Part shown: piece by piece, positions 23,184-34,113 of the stretch
Position numbering within the stretch: the stretch's first letter is position 1
How the letters are laid out: every line of letters begins with the position of its first letter
Assembly (NCBI GenBank): GCA_011317545.1
Contig: WUJK01000007.1
Coordinates: forward strand, 2,604,001 to 2,668,000
Origin: Coniella vitis
Lineage: Eukaryota > Ascomycota > Sordariomycetes > Diaporthales > Schizoparmaceae
Direction: 5' to 3'
DNA: 64,000 nucleotides
Position numbers and translations under genes: made by a program
Notes under the pieces: generated by a model
The model's database searches: none
Told to the model about the DNA's origin: nothing
Seen by the model: only the letters and a program-made list of their open reading frames with translations

Positions 23184-23903
23184 ATGCAACGCCTGCCAAC
23201 CCTCCAAGCCCTGGGCTACAGAACCACTCTGTCAAGCACAATCCCAATCCCAGCCCAAACCTCCTCGGCCTTGCACCCAACCACCACGGCACTATCCACA
23301 TACACCATCACTCCGCTCACCCGCGCCTTCTGCACCGCCAGACTCTCCATCCTCGACACGGGCACCGCCACCAGCACCAATACAGAAGCAGCCGATGCAG
23401 ATCTCCTCATCATCCACACTCTCACTCTCGAAACGACAGCAGCAGAGGATTCTCGCCCGGCGGCCGCAGCACAGAGACCGCGTGCGCGCACACTCGTCGC
23501 CTCTTTCTGGGTCCACCAGGTCGCCCGGCGGCTCGAGACGCTGCGCAGGATCCGCTTCCGGACTGTGGTGGAGCCGAGCACGAGGGACGTGGTGAGGGAT
23601 CGTGTGTGTGTGATGCTGGGGGTTGGGTACGACTATATCCGCGATGCGCCGTGCAGTGATGTGCTTCTGTGCTTGCCAAAGGAAGAAGACAAAGACAGAA
23701 AGGGCAAGGAAAAGGGAAACGCGAGGGAAGCATGGGCTTTGGTTTGTGAGCGGTCGAGACTCGTTCGATGTGTACGAGGAATGATGAAGGAGTATCACGG
23801 CCAGGCTGGGCTGGAGGTTGTTGAGATTGAGATCATTGGGGCGTATGATAAGCATGGAGTGAGGAGCATGTTTGACATGAATCTTGTGCTTGGGTGTGTG
23901 TAA
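23184..23903 (+). CDS. Hypothetical protein, 239 aa
   Basis: Open frame from the ATG at 23184 (MQRLPTLQALGYRTT) to the TAA after LVLGCV. The N-terminal third is Thr/Ser/Ala-rich; the second half is more protein-like, with VASFWVHQVARRLETLRRIRF and VVRDRVCVMLGVGYDYIRDA and a Lys/Glu-rich linker. No domain is recognised. The frame is open and the second half is well mixed in composition, supporting coding, but there is no family evidence and a competing minus-strand frame overlaps it. Confidence 0.45.
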   Translation: MQRLPTLQALGYRTTLSSTIPIPAQTSSALHPTTTALSTYTITPLTRAFCTARLSILDTGTATSTNTEAADADLLIIHTLTLETTAAEDSRPAAAAQRPRARTLVASFWVHQVARRLETLRRIRFRTVVEPSTRDVVRDRVCVMLGVGYDYIRDAPCSDVLLCLPKEEDKDRKGKEKGNAREAWALVCERSRLVRCVRGMMKEYHGQAGLEVVEIEIIGAYDKHGVRSMFDMNLVLGCV

Positions 23904-24154
23904 ATCTACTGTATAAAGTGTAGATAGGATGTGTTGGTGAAGCACCCTGAACGAACAATAAATAGAGCCAAGTGCTTAAACAATTCAACTCGTAAAGGCA
24001 CATGATAATATATCCTCGCATACTTGACGCATTGCCATGTGAATCAGAAAGAAACCAAAGCAATCTCTAGATTAGAAAGAAAAAAAGAAAAGAAAAAGAA
24101 AGATCCACCTGAACAACAAGGAGATATCTCCCGACACGCCATCCATATATATTT

Positions 24155-25447
24155 CTACCTCTGCCTGGCAAACCACTCGTCCACAACCCCCTTAAAGTCT
24201 GGATTGTACAGCCATGCCAGATCAAACGCCTCCTTCAACACCCCACTGCCAGTGCCCACTCGCGGGTCATCGCTCGGCATGCGGCGCAAGTCAATCTGCG
24301 TGTTCAGCTCCAGCACCTTGTCCACGCGCGCCTGGCGGTACTCTTGCCAGAAGCTGAGCGCCGCCTTCTGCAGCGCCGCGCCGCGCCCCTCGCGCCCCTC
24401 GAGCCCGCCCAGCAGCAGCGCCAGCATGTACACGTCCTCAAACGCCTGGTTGATGCCCTGGCCCGCCGACGGCGGAATCGCGTGCGCCGCATCCCCCAAG
24501 ATGACCACGCGCCGCGCCGCCGACGCCCACCTGTCCAGCCGCGGGACCACGTAGAAGGGCCAGATGTTGACCCGCGCCGCGTCGATGGCGGACACGGCAT
24601 GGTGCACAATCGCGGGCTGCTGCTCGTTGCCCTGCTGCAGAAACCGCACGGCGTCCTGCTTGGCCGCGAGTGTCTTTTCCCACCCTGGCGCCCGTGCTTC
24701 GCCGTCGCCGTCGTCGTCGCCCTCGTTCTTCAACAACAGCCGCCGCTGCTTGCCAATGAGGACCTCGGACCCGTCGACTTGCTGCGGCGCAATCACAAAC
24801 GCACCCTGCGGAGACGTGATCGTCACGGGGATGTGGTATCCCTCGGGCAGTTTCAGCTGCGCCGTGGGCACAGCAGCCGTGATGCCCGCCATCTGGATAA
24901 ACGTCGGCGTCAGGTCTGGGTACAAGTGTCTGCGCACCCTGGAATGGATCCCATCCGCGCCGACCAGCAGCCGGCCTCGCGCCACCGTGCCGTCCGTAAA
25001 CGCAAACCGAACCGCCCCTCCTTGACTCGAGTCTGCCTCCTCCTCCTCCACCACATGCGAGAAGCGCTTGCCAAACACAACGGGGACCCCCAGCGCCTGC
25101 AACTCGGCGAGCAGCGCGTCAATGAGCACGGTGCGGTAGATGCGCAGCGCGCGGTAGCCGTAGCGCGCCGCGTCGCCAAACTCGTACGTCTCGAGCACCG
25201 TGTCCGGGGCGGCGGCGGCCCGGAAGTCGAGGCGGTCGAAGCTGTAGCCGTGGGGCTGGATGCGCGTCCGGTAGACGCCGAGGGCGTCGAGCACGCGCAG
25301 CCCGTTGGGCGAGATCATGACGGCGCCGCCGATGTTGAGCGGCGCCGCGCGGCTCTCGTAGACGGTCGAGCGGATGCCTTGTTTGTGCAGGGCCAGGGCG
25401 AGCGTGAGGCCTGAGAGGCCGGCGCCGATGATCTGTACTGGGTCCAT
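24155..25447 (-). CDS. FAD-dependent monooxygenase (salicylate/kynurenine hydroxylase-like)
   Basis: Intronless, 430 residues, start MDPVQIIGAGLSG at 25447. It has all three class A flavin hydroxylase fingerprints: the Rossmann GAGLSGL at residues 8-14 that binds the FAD ADP part, the DG motif VGADGIHSRVRRH near residue 160, and the GDAAHAIPPSAGQGINQAFED motif near residue 315 that contacts FAD phosphate and NAD(P)H. Such enzymes hydroxylate aromatic or polyketide substrates; the substrate here is unknown. It stands alone, with a coiled-coil gene upstream and a hypothetical gene downstream, so context gives no pathway. No signal peptide or membrane anchor. Confidence 0.88.
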   Translation of the reverse strand: MDPVQIIGAGLSGLTLALALHKQGIRSTVYESRAAPLNIGGAVMISPNGLRVLDALGVYRTRIQPHGYSFDRLDFRAAAAPDTVLETYEFGDAARYGYRALRIYRTVLIDALLAELQALGVPVVFGKRFSHVVEEEEADSSQGGAVRFAFTDGTVARGRLLVGADGIHSRVRRHLYPDLTPTFIQMAGITAAVPTAQLKLPEGYHIPVTITSPQGAFVIAPQQVDGSEVLIGKQRRLLLKNEGDDDGDGEARAPGWEKTLAAKQDAVRFLQQGNEQQPAIVHHAVSAIDAARVNIWPFYVVPRLDRWASAARRVVILGDAAHAIPPSAGQGINQAFEDVYMLALLLGGLEGREGRGAALQKAALSFWQEYRQARVDKVLELNTQIDLRRMPSDDPRVGTGSGVLKEAFDLAWLYNPDFKGVVDEWFARQR

Positions 25448-26805
25448 GGTAGTGGTGTGTGTGTATATAAGTTTGTAGAAGGAGGTGGATGAAATGCGCG
25501 GACGATATGGATGGTGTATAAGTTGTTGTTGTCTTTATCTTGTTGGAATGGCTGGCAAGGCTGGAGTGAGGATGCTCTTGAGTGTTCTACTCTACATCAT
25601 CGTTTGGATGGCCTCAAAATATATATATTCGACGAGATGGCTATCCTTCAACTGTACAATATCCAAAACCCCGAAAAGGCCGATCTATGCTCGGCCTTTT
25701 CCTCTTACACACACTTCCTCCCCGAGGCTTGGGGACCAAAGGCTGGCGAACCGACCAGTCACACGACTATACATCAAGACCACTGCCTTAGTCTACGAGC
25801 AGAAGTCTGCATAAATGTCTCTCGTTTTCTTTTTTCACTCTGTCTTCCATCCTCAGAATGGCCTGTGGACATGTTCACCATCCCGCATGTATACCAGCCC
25901 AGTCTTCGAGACGAGACAGACACCCGGAAAACGCCACCCGCACGCAAAAAAAAAACACCAACAACCAATAATCTCTGCCCAAATCCTGATGCCTGGACTC
26001 ACCAACTACATTGCAATCCAACCCCCAAATCACCACGTCAGATAAAACTGCATAGACCCAATCACAAACAGTCCACCACCCCCTCTCGGTGTTTGCCTAC
26101 CCCAGCCAACGCCGCGTTCCCAAATGACTGACTGCTGCGCCCACGCTCAAGTCGGGCCAGAGTGATACTCTACTTGCCCCGTTTGGGACAGCCACTGTCG
26201 TTCGAACGGGCTGGCACACGACACAGGATAGAGCCGTCTTTCGGAACCGGACGGACAGACGGAGATGGGGTGCATAATCCGGGGGCCGAGATGACGACGA
26301 CGAAGCTTGCTTGTTCCCCCCGCCCCCCCCCCCTTCGCCTAGGCATCAGCATAAGCCCAGAGTACAAGTGAACCTGTAAGATGAAGAGTCTCATGAGAGT
26401 CGAGTTTCTGTGCTCTCGGCAGAACGGCTCGTTCTGACAGCGTCTGCCAAAAAGTAGCGAGCGTGGCAATGAATGAAAGCATCGGATATTTCACCAAAGC
26501 CAGTGCCAGTGCTGAGAATCAGATAGATATTCACTGCGGATTCAGACACCAAATTCTGTCACACCCAAGAGCGCCTTGATATCATCGTCTTCTAGATGAA
26601 CAGTTATGCAGAGTGAACAACAAGAAAAAAACAAAAGAAGAAAAAATAAGGAAAATCCACAACATGATGTCTCAGACGCTCATGCAAAATACAAACCCCA
26701 ATAACTTTTTCCCATTTTGCCAACAACATGCCACTCACCAGTCACCCATCACCGTCAACCATCAAGCCCTTCAGTAGAAAGCCTTGTACAACAGCGACTG
26801 TGCCA
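25448..26805. other. Intergenic, 1.36 kb
   Basis: 5' flank of the FAD monooxygenase and 3' flank of the coiled-coil gene. Contains a long poly-C run near 26320; no gene recognised. Confidence 0.4.
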
Positions 26806-27916
26806 TCAAGCCAACGACTTGGCCTGCGCCAGCCCACCATCCTCCTCCTCCCTCTTCTCCACCCCCTGCTGCTGCTGTTGGTTCTGCGCAACAGCCACCG
26901 ACGACGACGACAACGACGACACACCGCCCAAATAAACCTCACTCATCTTGATCGCCCCCAAAAGCTGCACCCGCAAGCACTGCACCGCATCCCGCGCACT
27001 GCTCCTCTCCCCTTCCAACCTCACCAGCAACTCCTCCTTCTCCCCACGCAACACCGCCACCCTCTCCTCCCCCTCCTGCCTCACACGCGCCATCTCCTCC
27101 CTCTCCAGTGCCCTCTCTTCCTGATGCGCAACCCCCAACGCAGCAACCTCGGCGCTCCTCGCCTGCCGACTCTCCGCAAGTGCCCGCGCCACATCCTCTG
27201 CGCCGCGCCGCGCAGCAACGAGCTCCTCCTCACACGCCGTCAACTGCTTGGCCTTGTCCGCGAGCGCCGCTCTCACCGCGCCGAGCTCACAATCATAGCG
27301 CGCGTGTGCGCCCGCACTCTCCGTGTGTAGGTGCGCAATCGTCGACTCGAGCTCAGCAACTTGCGCCGTGTACGTCTCCACGCTGGCCTGGAGACGGTCC
27401 ACGTCTGCCGAGAGGCGGGAGACTTGTGCTTCCTTGGCAGGGGCCATCTCGTGTTCGTAGTGCGAGACTTGGGCGGTGAGGCTGGTGATGGCCTCGGAGG
27501 AAGCGGCGAGTTGGTCTTGGAGTGCTTTTTCTGCGGCGCGGCTGGTGTGCAGGTCGGTTGTGGTTTGCTTGAGCTGGGCTCTTGCGCTCTTGAGGCGGTA
27601 CAGAAGCGTGTCTAGGATTTCCTGTATGCCGACGTTTTGTTGTCGTTGTTGCTGCTGCTGCTCGTCTTTGTCACTGCTCTCATCATCACTGTCAGACAAG
27701 AGCTGCGCCAGTTCTCGACGAGCAGCGGTCACAGCCTCGAATAGCGTGCGCACCATCTCGCGAGCATCCACGTCATCGACATGGCCATCACGATGCGTAC
27801 CAACGAGAACGAGAGCGGCAAGTGACGCCTTGAGTTCCGCCAGCTCGGCCGTCTTGTCTGCAAAGTTCTGCAGCATAATGTCCATTTGCAAGAGGAGATC
27901 CGGATCGGTTTCTCCC

Positions 27917-27952
<36 letters not shown>

Positions 27953-29415
27953 CCAGCAGCCATAGACAATTTCAATCGCAGACCCGCCTCGAGGCGCTGC
28001 TGGGCCGCCAGAGTCTCGCTCATCTGCGCCAAGTCTGTCCGCAGACCAGCCAGTTCAGCAGCGAGAGCGACCTTTTCTTGATCCTCGAGAGATGCTTGGA
28101 TGCCTGCACTGCATGTGGTTGCGTTCATCAGCATCGGCTCGGTGCCGCGATCGCAGTAATCCAGCGCTGATTCTGGCTCTGTCTCTGGGCTGAGCGGCTT
28201 CATCGGGCTGGTTCGCGGTGGCGTGAGTGTGGCACCAGCAGCAGCAGCAGCAGCAGACCGACGAGGCCTGGTGCTAGCGGTAGCCGTAGTGGTAGTCTTG
28301 ACACTGTCACCCGCCCCGGTGCTCAAAGAGGTCTTTTGCAGCAACGATGTGTTGCTACCGTTGCTGCTGATGGGTGTCTCTGTGCCCTCAGCCGTCGTGC
28401 TGTCATCATCATCGTCGTCGACACCGCCCATCTGCACGTCCTCTGCAACGCCAAGCAGACTCGCATCATCATCATCATCATCGGAAAAGGCATCCGCGGC
28501 TCCCATATCCCAAGAGTCAAAGTGGCGATGCTGATGATGGCGCACCGCCTGCTGCTCACTAGCACTGACATTACCAATGCCACTGTCATCGTTGCTGTGA
28601 CGCATCTCTTTCCCCTCGCGTCGCTCCCGTCCCTGCCTCAACGCCAACACCTCCCGCTCCAACTCCAGCAACCGACTCGCCTCCCCTTGCAGCAGCAACA
28701 AGGACTCGCGCTCCTCGCGACGCAGCCTCTCCATCTCCGCATCCCGCGCCGCAAGTTCCTCGCGCAGCCGCTGCATCTCCTGCACGGTCTTGCTGCGCCG
28801 CTGCCTCTTGTCCGCGTAGATATTGTTTATTTCCTCGCTGAGACCGTTGCGGCGTAAGCGGCGTCTGACGCGGTCGTCGAGGATGGCGCGGAGGGGGAGA
28901 ATGCGGATAATCTGTTGTTGCTGTCTTTCACTGGATGATTCGAGCTGCGAGGCTGGCTGGCTCTTTTCCCCCCGTCTGCCTCCTTCCAACCGCGGAATGG
29001 CCGAGTATCGTCTTCTTTTCGCAGCTGGAGTACCGGGGCCAGACTGCTTCGTCGCAGTCGCAGTCGCAGTCGCAGTTCGTCCGTGGGATGATCGGCCATG
29101 TTGGCTTGGTCTAATGGCGCCATCATTGTTCCCGCCGTCCTCGGCCTGGTCCTCGTGAATCACAATGGGGCTCGGCTCAGAATGCCTCTTCCTCTTCCGG
29201 GGCTGTGTCTGTGTTTGTGCCTTTGTCTGACGAGTCTTCGTCTGTGCTTCGCTCGACAAGCATGTCTGGCGGCGGCGGCGTTGACGCAGATTGTGATGCT
29301 GGGCCTGAGCAGTCGACGGTGAGGCGTGCGTTTCCGGCGCCGACGTCGATAGTCTGCACTGGCGGCGCGGTGTGCGTCTCAAGGCAATAGTGAGGTTTGC
29401 GTCTTGGACAGCCAT
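26806..29415 (-). CDS. Large coiled-coil protein with basic disordered N-terminus, unrecognised
   Basis: Intronless, 869 residues from the ATG at 29413-29415 (MAVQDANLTIALRRTPRRQC). Residues 1-160 are basic, Ser/Thr/Gln-rich and contain a possible nuclear localisation signal (QPRKRKRHSE). A predicted-looking coiled coil at about 205-270 (KTVQEMQRLREELAARDAEM) precedes an acidic region with runs of Asp. The second half from about residue 450 is heptad-rich to the C-terminus (ELAGLRTDLAQMSETLAAQQ and similar). Dipeptide repeats Thr-Ala and Ala-Asp come from hexanucleotide repeats. Composition suggests a structural or scaffold role, perhaps nuclear or at the spindle pole, but this is guesswork; no conserved domain is recognised. 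Confidence 0.75.
27917..27951. repeat. In-frame hexanucleotide repeat encoding Ala-Asp units
   Basis: Tandem GCGTCT-type units inside the coiled-coil gene; the minus strand encodes alternating Ala and Asp. Confidence 0.9.
29051..29076. repeat. In-frame hexanucleotide repeat encoding Thr-Ala units
   Basis: Tandem GCAGTC units inside the coiled-coil gene, read on the minus strand as Thr-Ala. Confidence 0.9.
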
Positions 29416-31889
29416 ATTGTGTACTCGTTGATTCCTTTGTGTCGCCTCTTCTTTCGGAGAACAAAGCAAAACCAAAAATCAAGCGAGCCAAAACCAAACC
29501 AAAATACTCAACCGTAACTACCACAACGATGGAATAAAACAAGGCATGCACAAGTCATACTTTTTAAGAAAATGAAAGCAGTTGCTCCCCCTTCGCCTTC
29601 CAGCCAACCCCCTCCCCCCATGCCAAGCACGTCAAGCAGGTCAAAGGGGGGAGGCTGGAGAATCAAGCCCGAGGAACAACAACAGCCAGCGAACCCAACA
29701 TGGGACAAATCAAAAAAAGATCCACCCGACCATGTAGCTCTTGCATACATACAAGCATAGAGAGTACAATAATCAAGAACGCAGTACGGCGGAGTCCTTT
29801 TTTTTTTTTTCTTCTTCTTTCGCCTGGGAACCCTGCCTGGTTCACGCAGGGTACATACATAGTAGGCTGGCACGGCAGCAGGCAATCTAATCCCATCGAA
29901 GCTGATGAGAGTGAGATTGTGAATCGAGTCGCGTCAACGCGCTCCACGTATGCACGCCCAGCCCCACGCGTGCTGCCTGGAAGTGGGCACACCTGTCCCA
30001 TGTAAGTAAAGGTGGGTGTGCTGGTCATGACATGGGCGGGGGGTGGTCAGCGTCGTGTTGTTGTTGTTTGTTGTCGCCTGCAAGGATAATAAGCGTGTTT
30101 GGGTGACGCACGAGTTGGACGGCCCGCCTTGCTGCATGCATGGCTGTTTCGTCTTGTCTTGTCTTGGTTTTTCTCTTGGAAGAGGCCCGGCGCTTCTATT
30201 CATTGCTGGTGCAACCGCGACGAGGCTGGCAGTAAAATTGCAACCATGTCATGCCCGATGCGTGCTTGGAAAAGCCTGGAAACCGACATGTTGGTCCGCT
30301 CTGGCCGTGGCGAGCAGGTGCCCAGATATTCAGTCCCCCTTCTGCTTTGCTCTCGTTTGCAGATTGCCCATAAACGTGAGAAGCCAACAGACCAGAATCG
30401 TCACTCCAACTCATCAGCTTCTGGCTGCAGTGACTTGGCGCACAACAAACAGACCAGCTAGCTGTACACGCATCCTTTCGGGTATTCATAATCTGCACGG
30501 CGTCGCCGGCTAACTGTGGAGATTGGTGCTCTCTTTTCACCAATGGCCGCACGACTGAGTGTGCCGTTCGTTGCCATGCACCACCGAGATACAAAACGAC
30601 ATGCTGTGCGTGCATGCATGCGTTGTTTTGTTGCTTGCTTCAGACGTTGGCCTTGAGTTGGCCCTTTTGGCCCTCTGGTCCTCCGGTTGGCTTCAGAAAA
30701 TCCCTGGACATCCCGTCGTAGTCGGGGCATGCTGCGTGCAACATCCCAATCTCCACTCATTCCCGCATTCTCTGAATCCCAGCCTCAAAAAAAGGTGAGC
30801 TGCATTGCAGAATTCACAGCTGGGTATCGAAGCTCGAGATCGTTCTGCTGATTTGATGAAATGTGTTGCACGTGGCTGAAATCTCCGAGTTGAGATTACT
30901 GCCGTCGACTGAGTTCATCCTCGCCAATCCAGCAAAGACGTAGAGCCAAGATCAATGCACTCAAGTACATCCTACAACGCAGCAATCCCCCTGGTGATTT
31001 CAAAAGGTACGTATCCAGTATTGTACCAAAACACCAACTGGGTTGCTTTGTAAGCTTTGCGTGCGGCAAAATCAAAGCCACCACCACTGGCCATCAGACA
31101 ATCAACGGTGCACGCCACGCTCTTCAACCCAAACCAATCACGTGTAACTGGCCGGGGAAACAACACCGCTTCCCACACAGCGGCCGGGGAAATGGTTTCT
31201 TCTCCCCCAGAGATTCAGACACCCACCACATCGAGTTGCCGGGACATTTAGTACTGTGTATACAATACTCCTCCTCCCCCGCTGCCGAGGAAGAATGGCG
31301 GGGTCCAAAGAGGCCGAGGTCCTTGATCCCCCTCCTATCATTCTCCATCAAGGAATGGGGCACAAAAGCAGAAAGAGCCTGTAGTGTGCATCGCGCAACA
31401 GGATCGTCGTGTACATGTTATTTGTGTGTGTATATGCGTCTGACCGTACACAAAATGGGGTAATTCACACGAAGTTTGATGACCATATCCAACGACCTGG
31501 GTATTAGACACTTCAAACTCAGTGTGCAATAGAGCCCCAGAGCGATGGGTGTTAGGCGCAGGCCGGCCTCGGCAGGACAATGAAACAGTGCGGGGTCTGT
31601 GAGGCGGAGGCATAAGTAACGAGTCTCTTTGGGGATCAACGACTGCTGTTCGTCTATTGCACCATATACCATATCGGTCCACGATGACTATTGTCGTCCT
31701 CTGGCTTTTTGTTGGCTTTCTCCTCGTGCATCCTGACAACGGCTGATTTTTCTGTTTTTGGTTAACCAAAGAACCGCAGAGGTACTTGTGCATGCTTCTG
31801 GGCGCCAGGGTACTAGCACACTGCCAACTTGCCGTGTCCGCAAAAGGCTTGGATTTGATTGCTTCCCGCCACCGAACAAACCAGGTATC
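29416..31889. other. Intergenic between divergent genes, 2.5 kb
   Basis: No supportable gene. One TACATAGTA lies at 29856-29864. Frames seen here have no family features. Confidence 0.5.
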
Positions 31890-34113
31890 ATGGGCAAGAG
31901 TATAACGCAATGCCTGCCAAATGGCAGCGTAGTCTACAAGGCCGACACGCATCTGGCGTTGCCTGATGTAGACTTGCTTACGCTGTTGCTGGGTGAGCCG
32001 CGCCCCAGATAGGGTCCCTTTGTGGTGAGAAAGTGACAGCAGGTTCTGACCGCAGTCAACATCCCTTCCTTCCAAAGACTCTAAATATACCGAGGCACGC
32101 CCCGAGACCGTCCTGCAGGCGGAAGCAGCCGACCCGACCAAATGCTTGACCACAGCCCAAACACGCGACCTCACCCGTCAAGTGGCCTATCAACTACGCC
32201 ACGCGTACGGTGTTGGACGGGATGGCCGCAACGTCGACAATGTCTTGGTGGTCACGACGGGCGACTACAGGCTGCAAACCTTGTTCTTTGGCGCCATTGC
32301 TGCCGGGGGCATTTACTCTGCTGCGAGCCCGAGTTCAACGCCTTCAGAGTTGACACATCTAATTGGGTTGGTAGAGCCAAAGGTCATCATTTACAACGTT
32401 GACACGAAAGCGGCGGTAGAAGAGACTGTTAAAAGAGTCAGGTTTCCGGTGGATCGCGTACTGTTTCTCGGACCGAACCGTGGACTCGATCTCACGATAT
32501 TGAGCGCATCCAAGAAGTTGGACCTGTCGCCGTCACAGGCACTTGACTGGCCTCGAGTGACTGATCCTCGGGAATTAGACAACTCGATTGCCTGCATCTT
32601 GTTTAGCAGCGGCACGACTGGGTTGCCCAAGGGAGTCAAAATCAGCCACAGGATGATGGTTTCGGAGTGCTTCCTGGCCATGGAGCCTGCCAGGGAGTAT
32701 TTCAATCGCGAGCATCCCAGTGCCACATACCGGACACTGGCTCACGTACCTGCAGCGCATGTAGCGGGAGTCCAAAGCTACTTTATCAACTCGTCATACC
32801 GAGGTGGAACAACATACTGGATGGTAAGTGTCACCGTGGCTCCATCGCTCGCCTTGTTTCATTTCGGCTGCGTCTGTAGAAGGTCCGGTCCTGCTTGTCG
32901 TGCACACCATAATTCTGACAGGGTCGAGCAGGCCAAATTCGACATTGACCAGTTCCTCGCATACCAAAAGAAGTACGAGATCACTTTTTTTTTCAGCGTG
33001 CCACCAATCTACTTGCTCCTTGCAAAGCATCCTGGAGTCAAGAATGCAATGGACTCGTGTTTAGCTGCGACCTCAGGGGCCGCGCCACTAGGAGCACAAA
33101 CACAAAAGGATGCAGAAACCAAGTTGGGCAGAGGGAAAGCGAAGCTCACGCAGGTTTGGGGGCTTACCGAAACGTGTGGTGCCATCACGGCGATGCCGCC
33201 AGGCGAGGGTGAGTATACTGGTAGTGTCAGTCCTCTGCTTGCAAATCACGAAGCACGCATCGTGGACGACGACGGTAAGGATGTTGAGCCCGGCGGTGTT
33301 GGCGAGATCTGGGTCCGAGGCCCAGTGGTGACCAAGGGCTATTGGAAAAACGACAAGGCCAACAAGGAGAGTTTCGAAGGCGACTGGTTTCGGACTGGAG
33401 ATGTGGGCATGTTCAAGGACGGCATGCTTTATGTCGTCGACCGCAAGAAGGTAAGAAGGCGCTGGGCCTGACTGTTCAACTCGGGCTGGGCCTTGCAGAC
33501 GTCAAGAGCCGACGAGGCCCCCGGATAACCTGTCGTACAGCCCCTTTGGACATCCAAGAGAATCCAGTTGCTAACTCAGGCCCGGGACGGTAGGAACTCA
33601 TCAAATACAAAGGCCTGCAGGTGGCTCCAGCCGAGCTTGAGGAATTGCTCCTGCAGCACCCCAAGATTGCAGACACGGCAGTGATTGGTGTAGATGGAGG
33701 AGGAACTGAGGTGCCGAGGTCAGTAAAACATACACAACATGCAGCCGGATATTTGCTTGGTTCATACCACATCTTCTTCCGGTGTTGTTCGAATTTTCAA
33801 GCCGCCTTGCTTTTTTCCACGAGGCCCTTGCAAGACTCAGTAGCCCGGCGTCCGTTACGTGACCCTGGGGACCTCCCCAGCCAGCTTGTACCCCTGCTGA
33901 TCATTTTCTTTTAGGGCATATGTGGTTCCAAAGACCAAGGATCTCGCCCAGGAGGAGGTGGCCAAGTGGGTGGAGGCGAGGGCAGCCTCATACAAGAAGT
34001 TGCGGGGAGGTGTAGTATTTGTCGACGCGATCCCAAAGAGCCCCTCCGGTAAGATCTTGCGTAAAGTGCTCCGTGAGCAAGCTCGGAAGGCGGATAAGAC
34101 CTCGAAACTCTAA
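31890..34113 (+). CDS. Peroxisomal 4-coumarate-CoA ligase-like acyl/aryl-CoA synthetase
   Basis: Five exons: 31890-31992, 32078-32823, 32932-33450, 33594-33718 and 33915-34113, giving 563 residues. ANL-superfamily signatures are complete: P-loop LFSSGTTGLPKGVKISH, WGLTETCGAITAMPP, GDWFRTGDVGMF, VDRKKELIKYKGLQV across intron 3, and catalytic Lys in PKSPSGKILRK. It activates a carboxylate as acyl-AMP and then as CoA thioester. The last three residues are SKL, a textbook PTS1 signal, so it should enter the peroxisome; this fits ligases that prepare aromatic or fatty-acyl side chains for beta-oxidation. The start MGKSITQCLPNG at 31890 gives the normal N-terminus of the family. The exact acid is unknown. 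Intron 2 (32824-32931) is a multiple of three and open, so retention would insert 36 residues. Confidence 0.9.
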
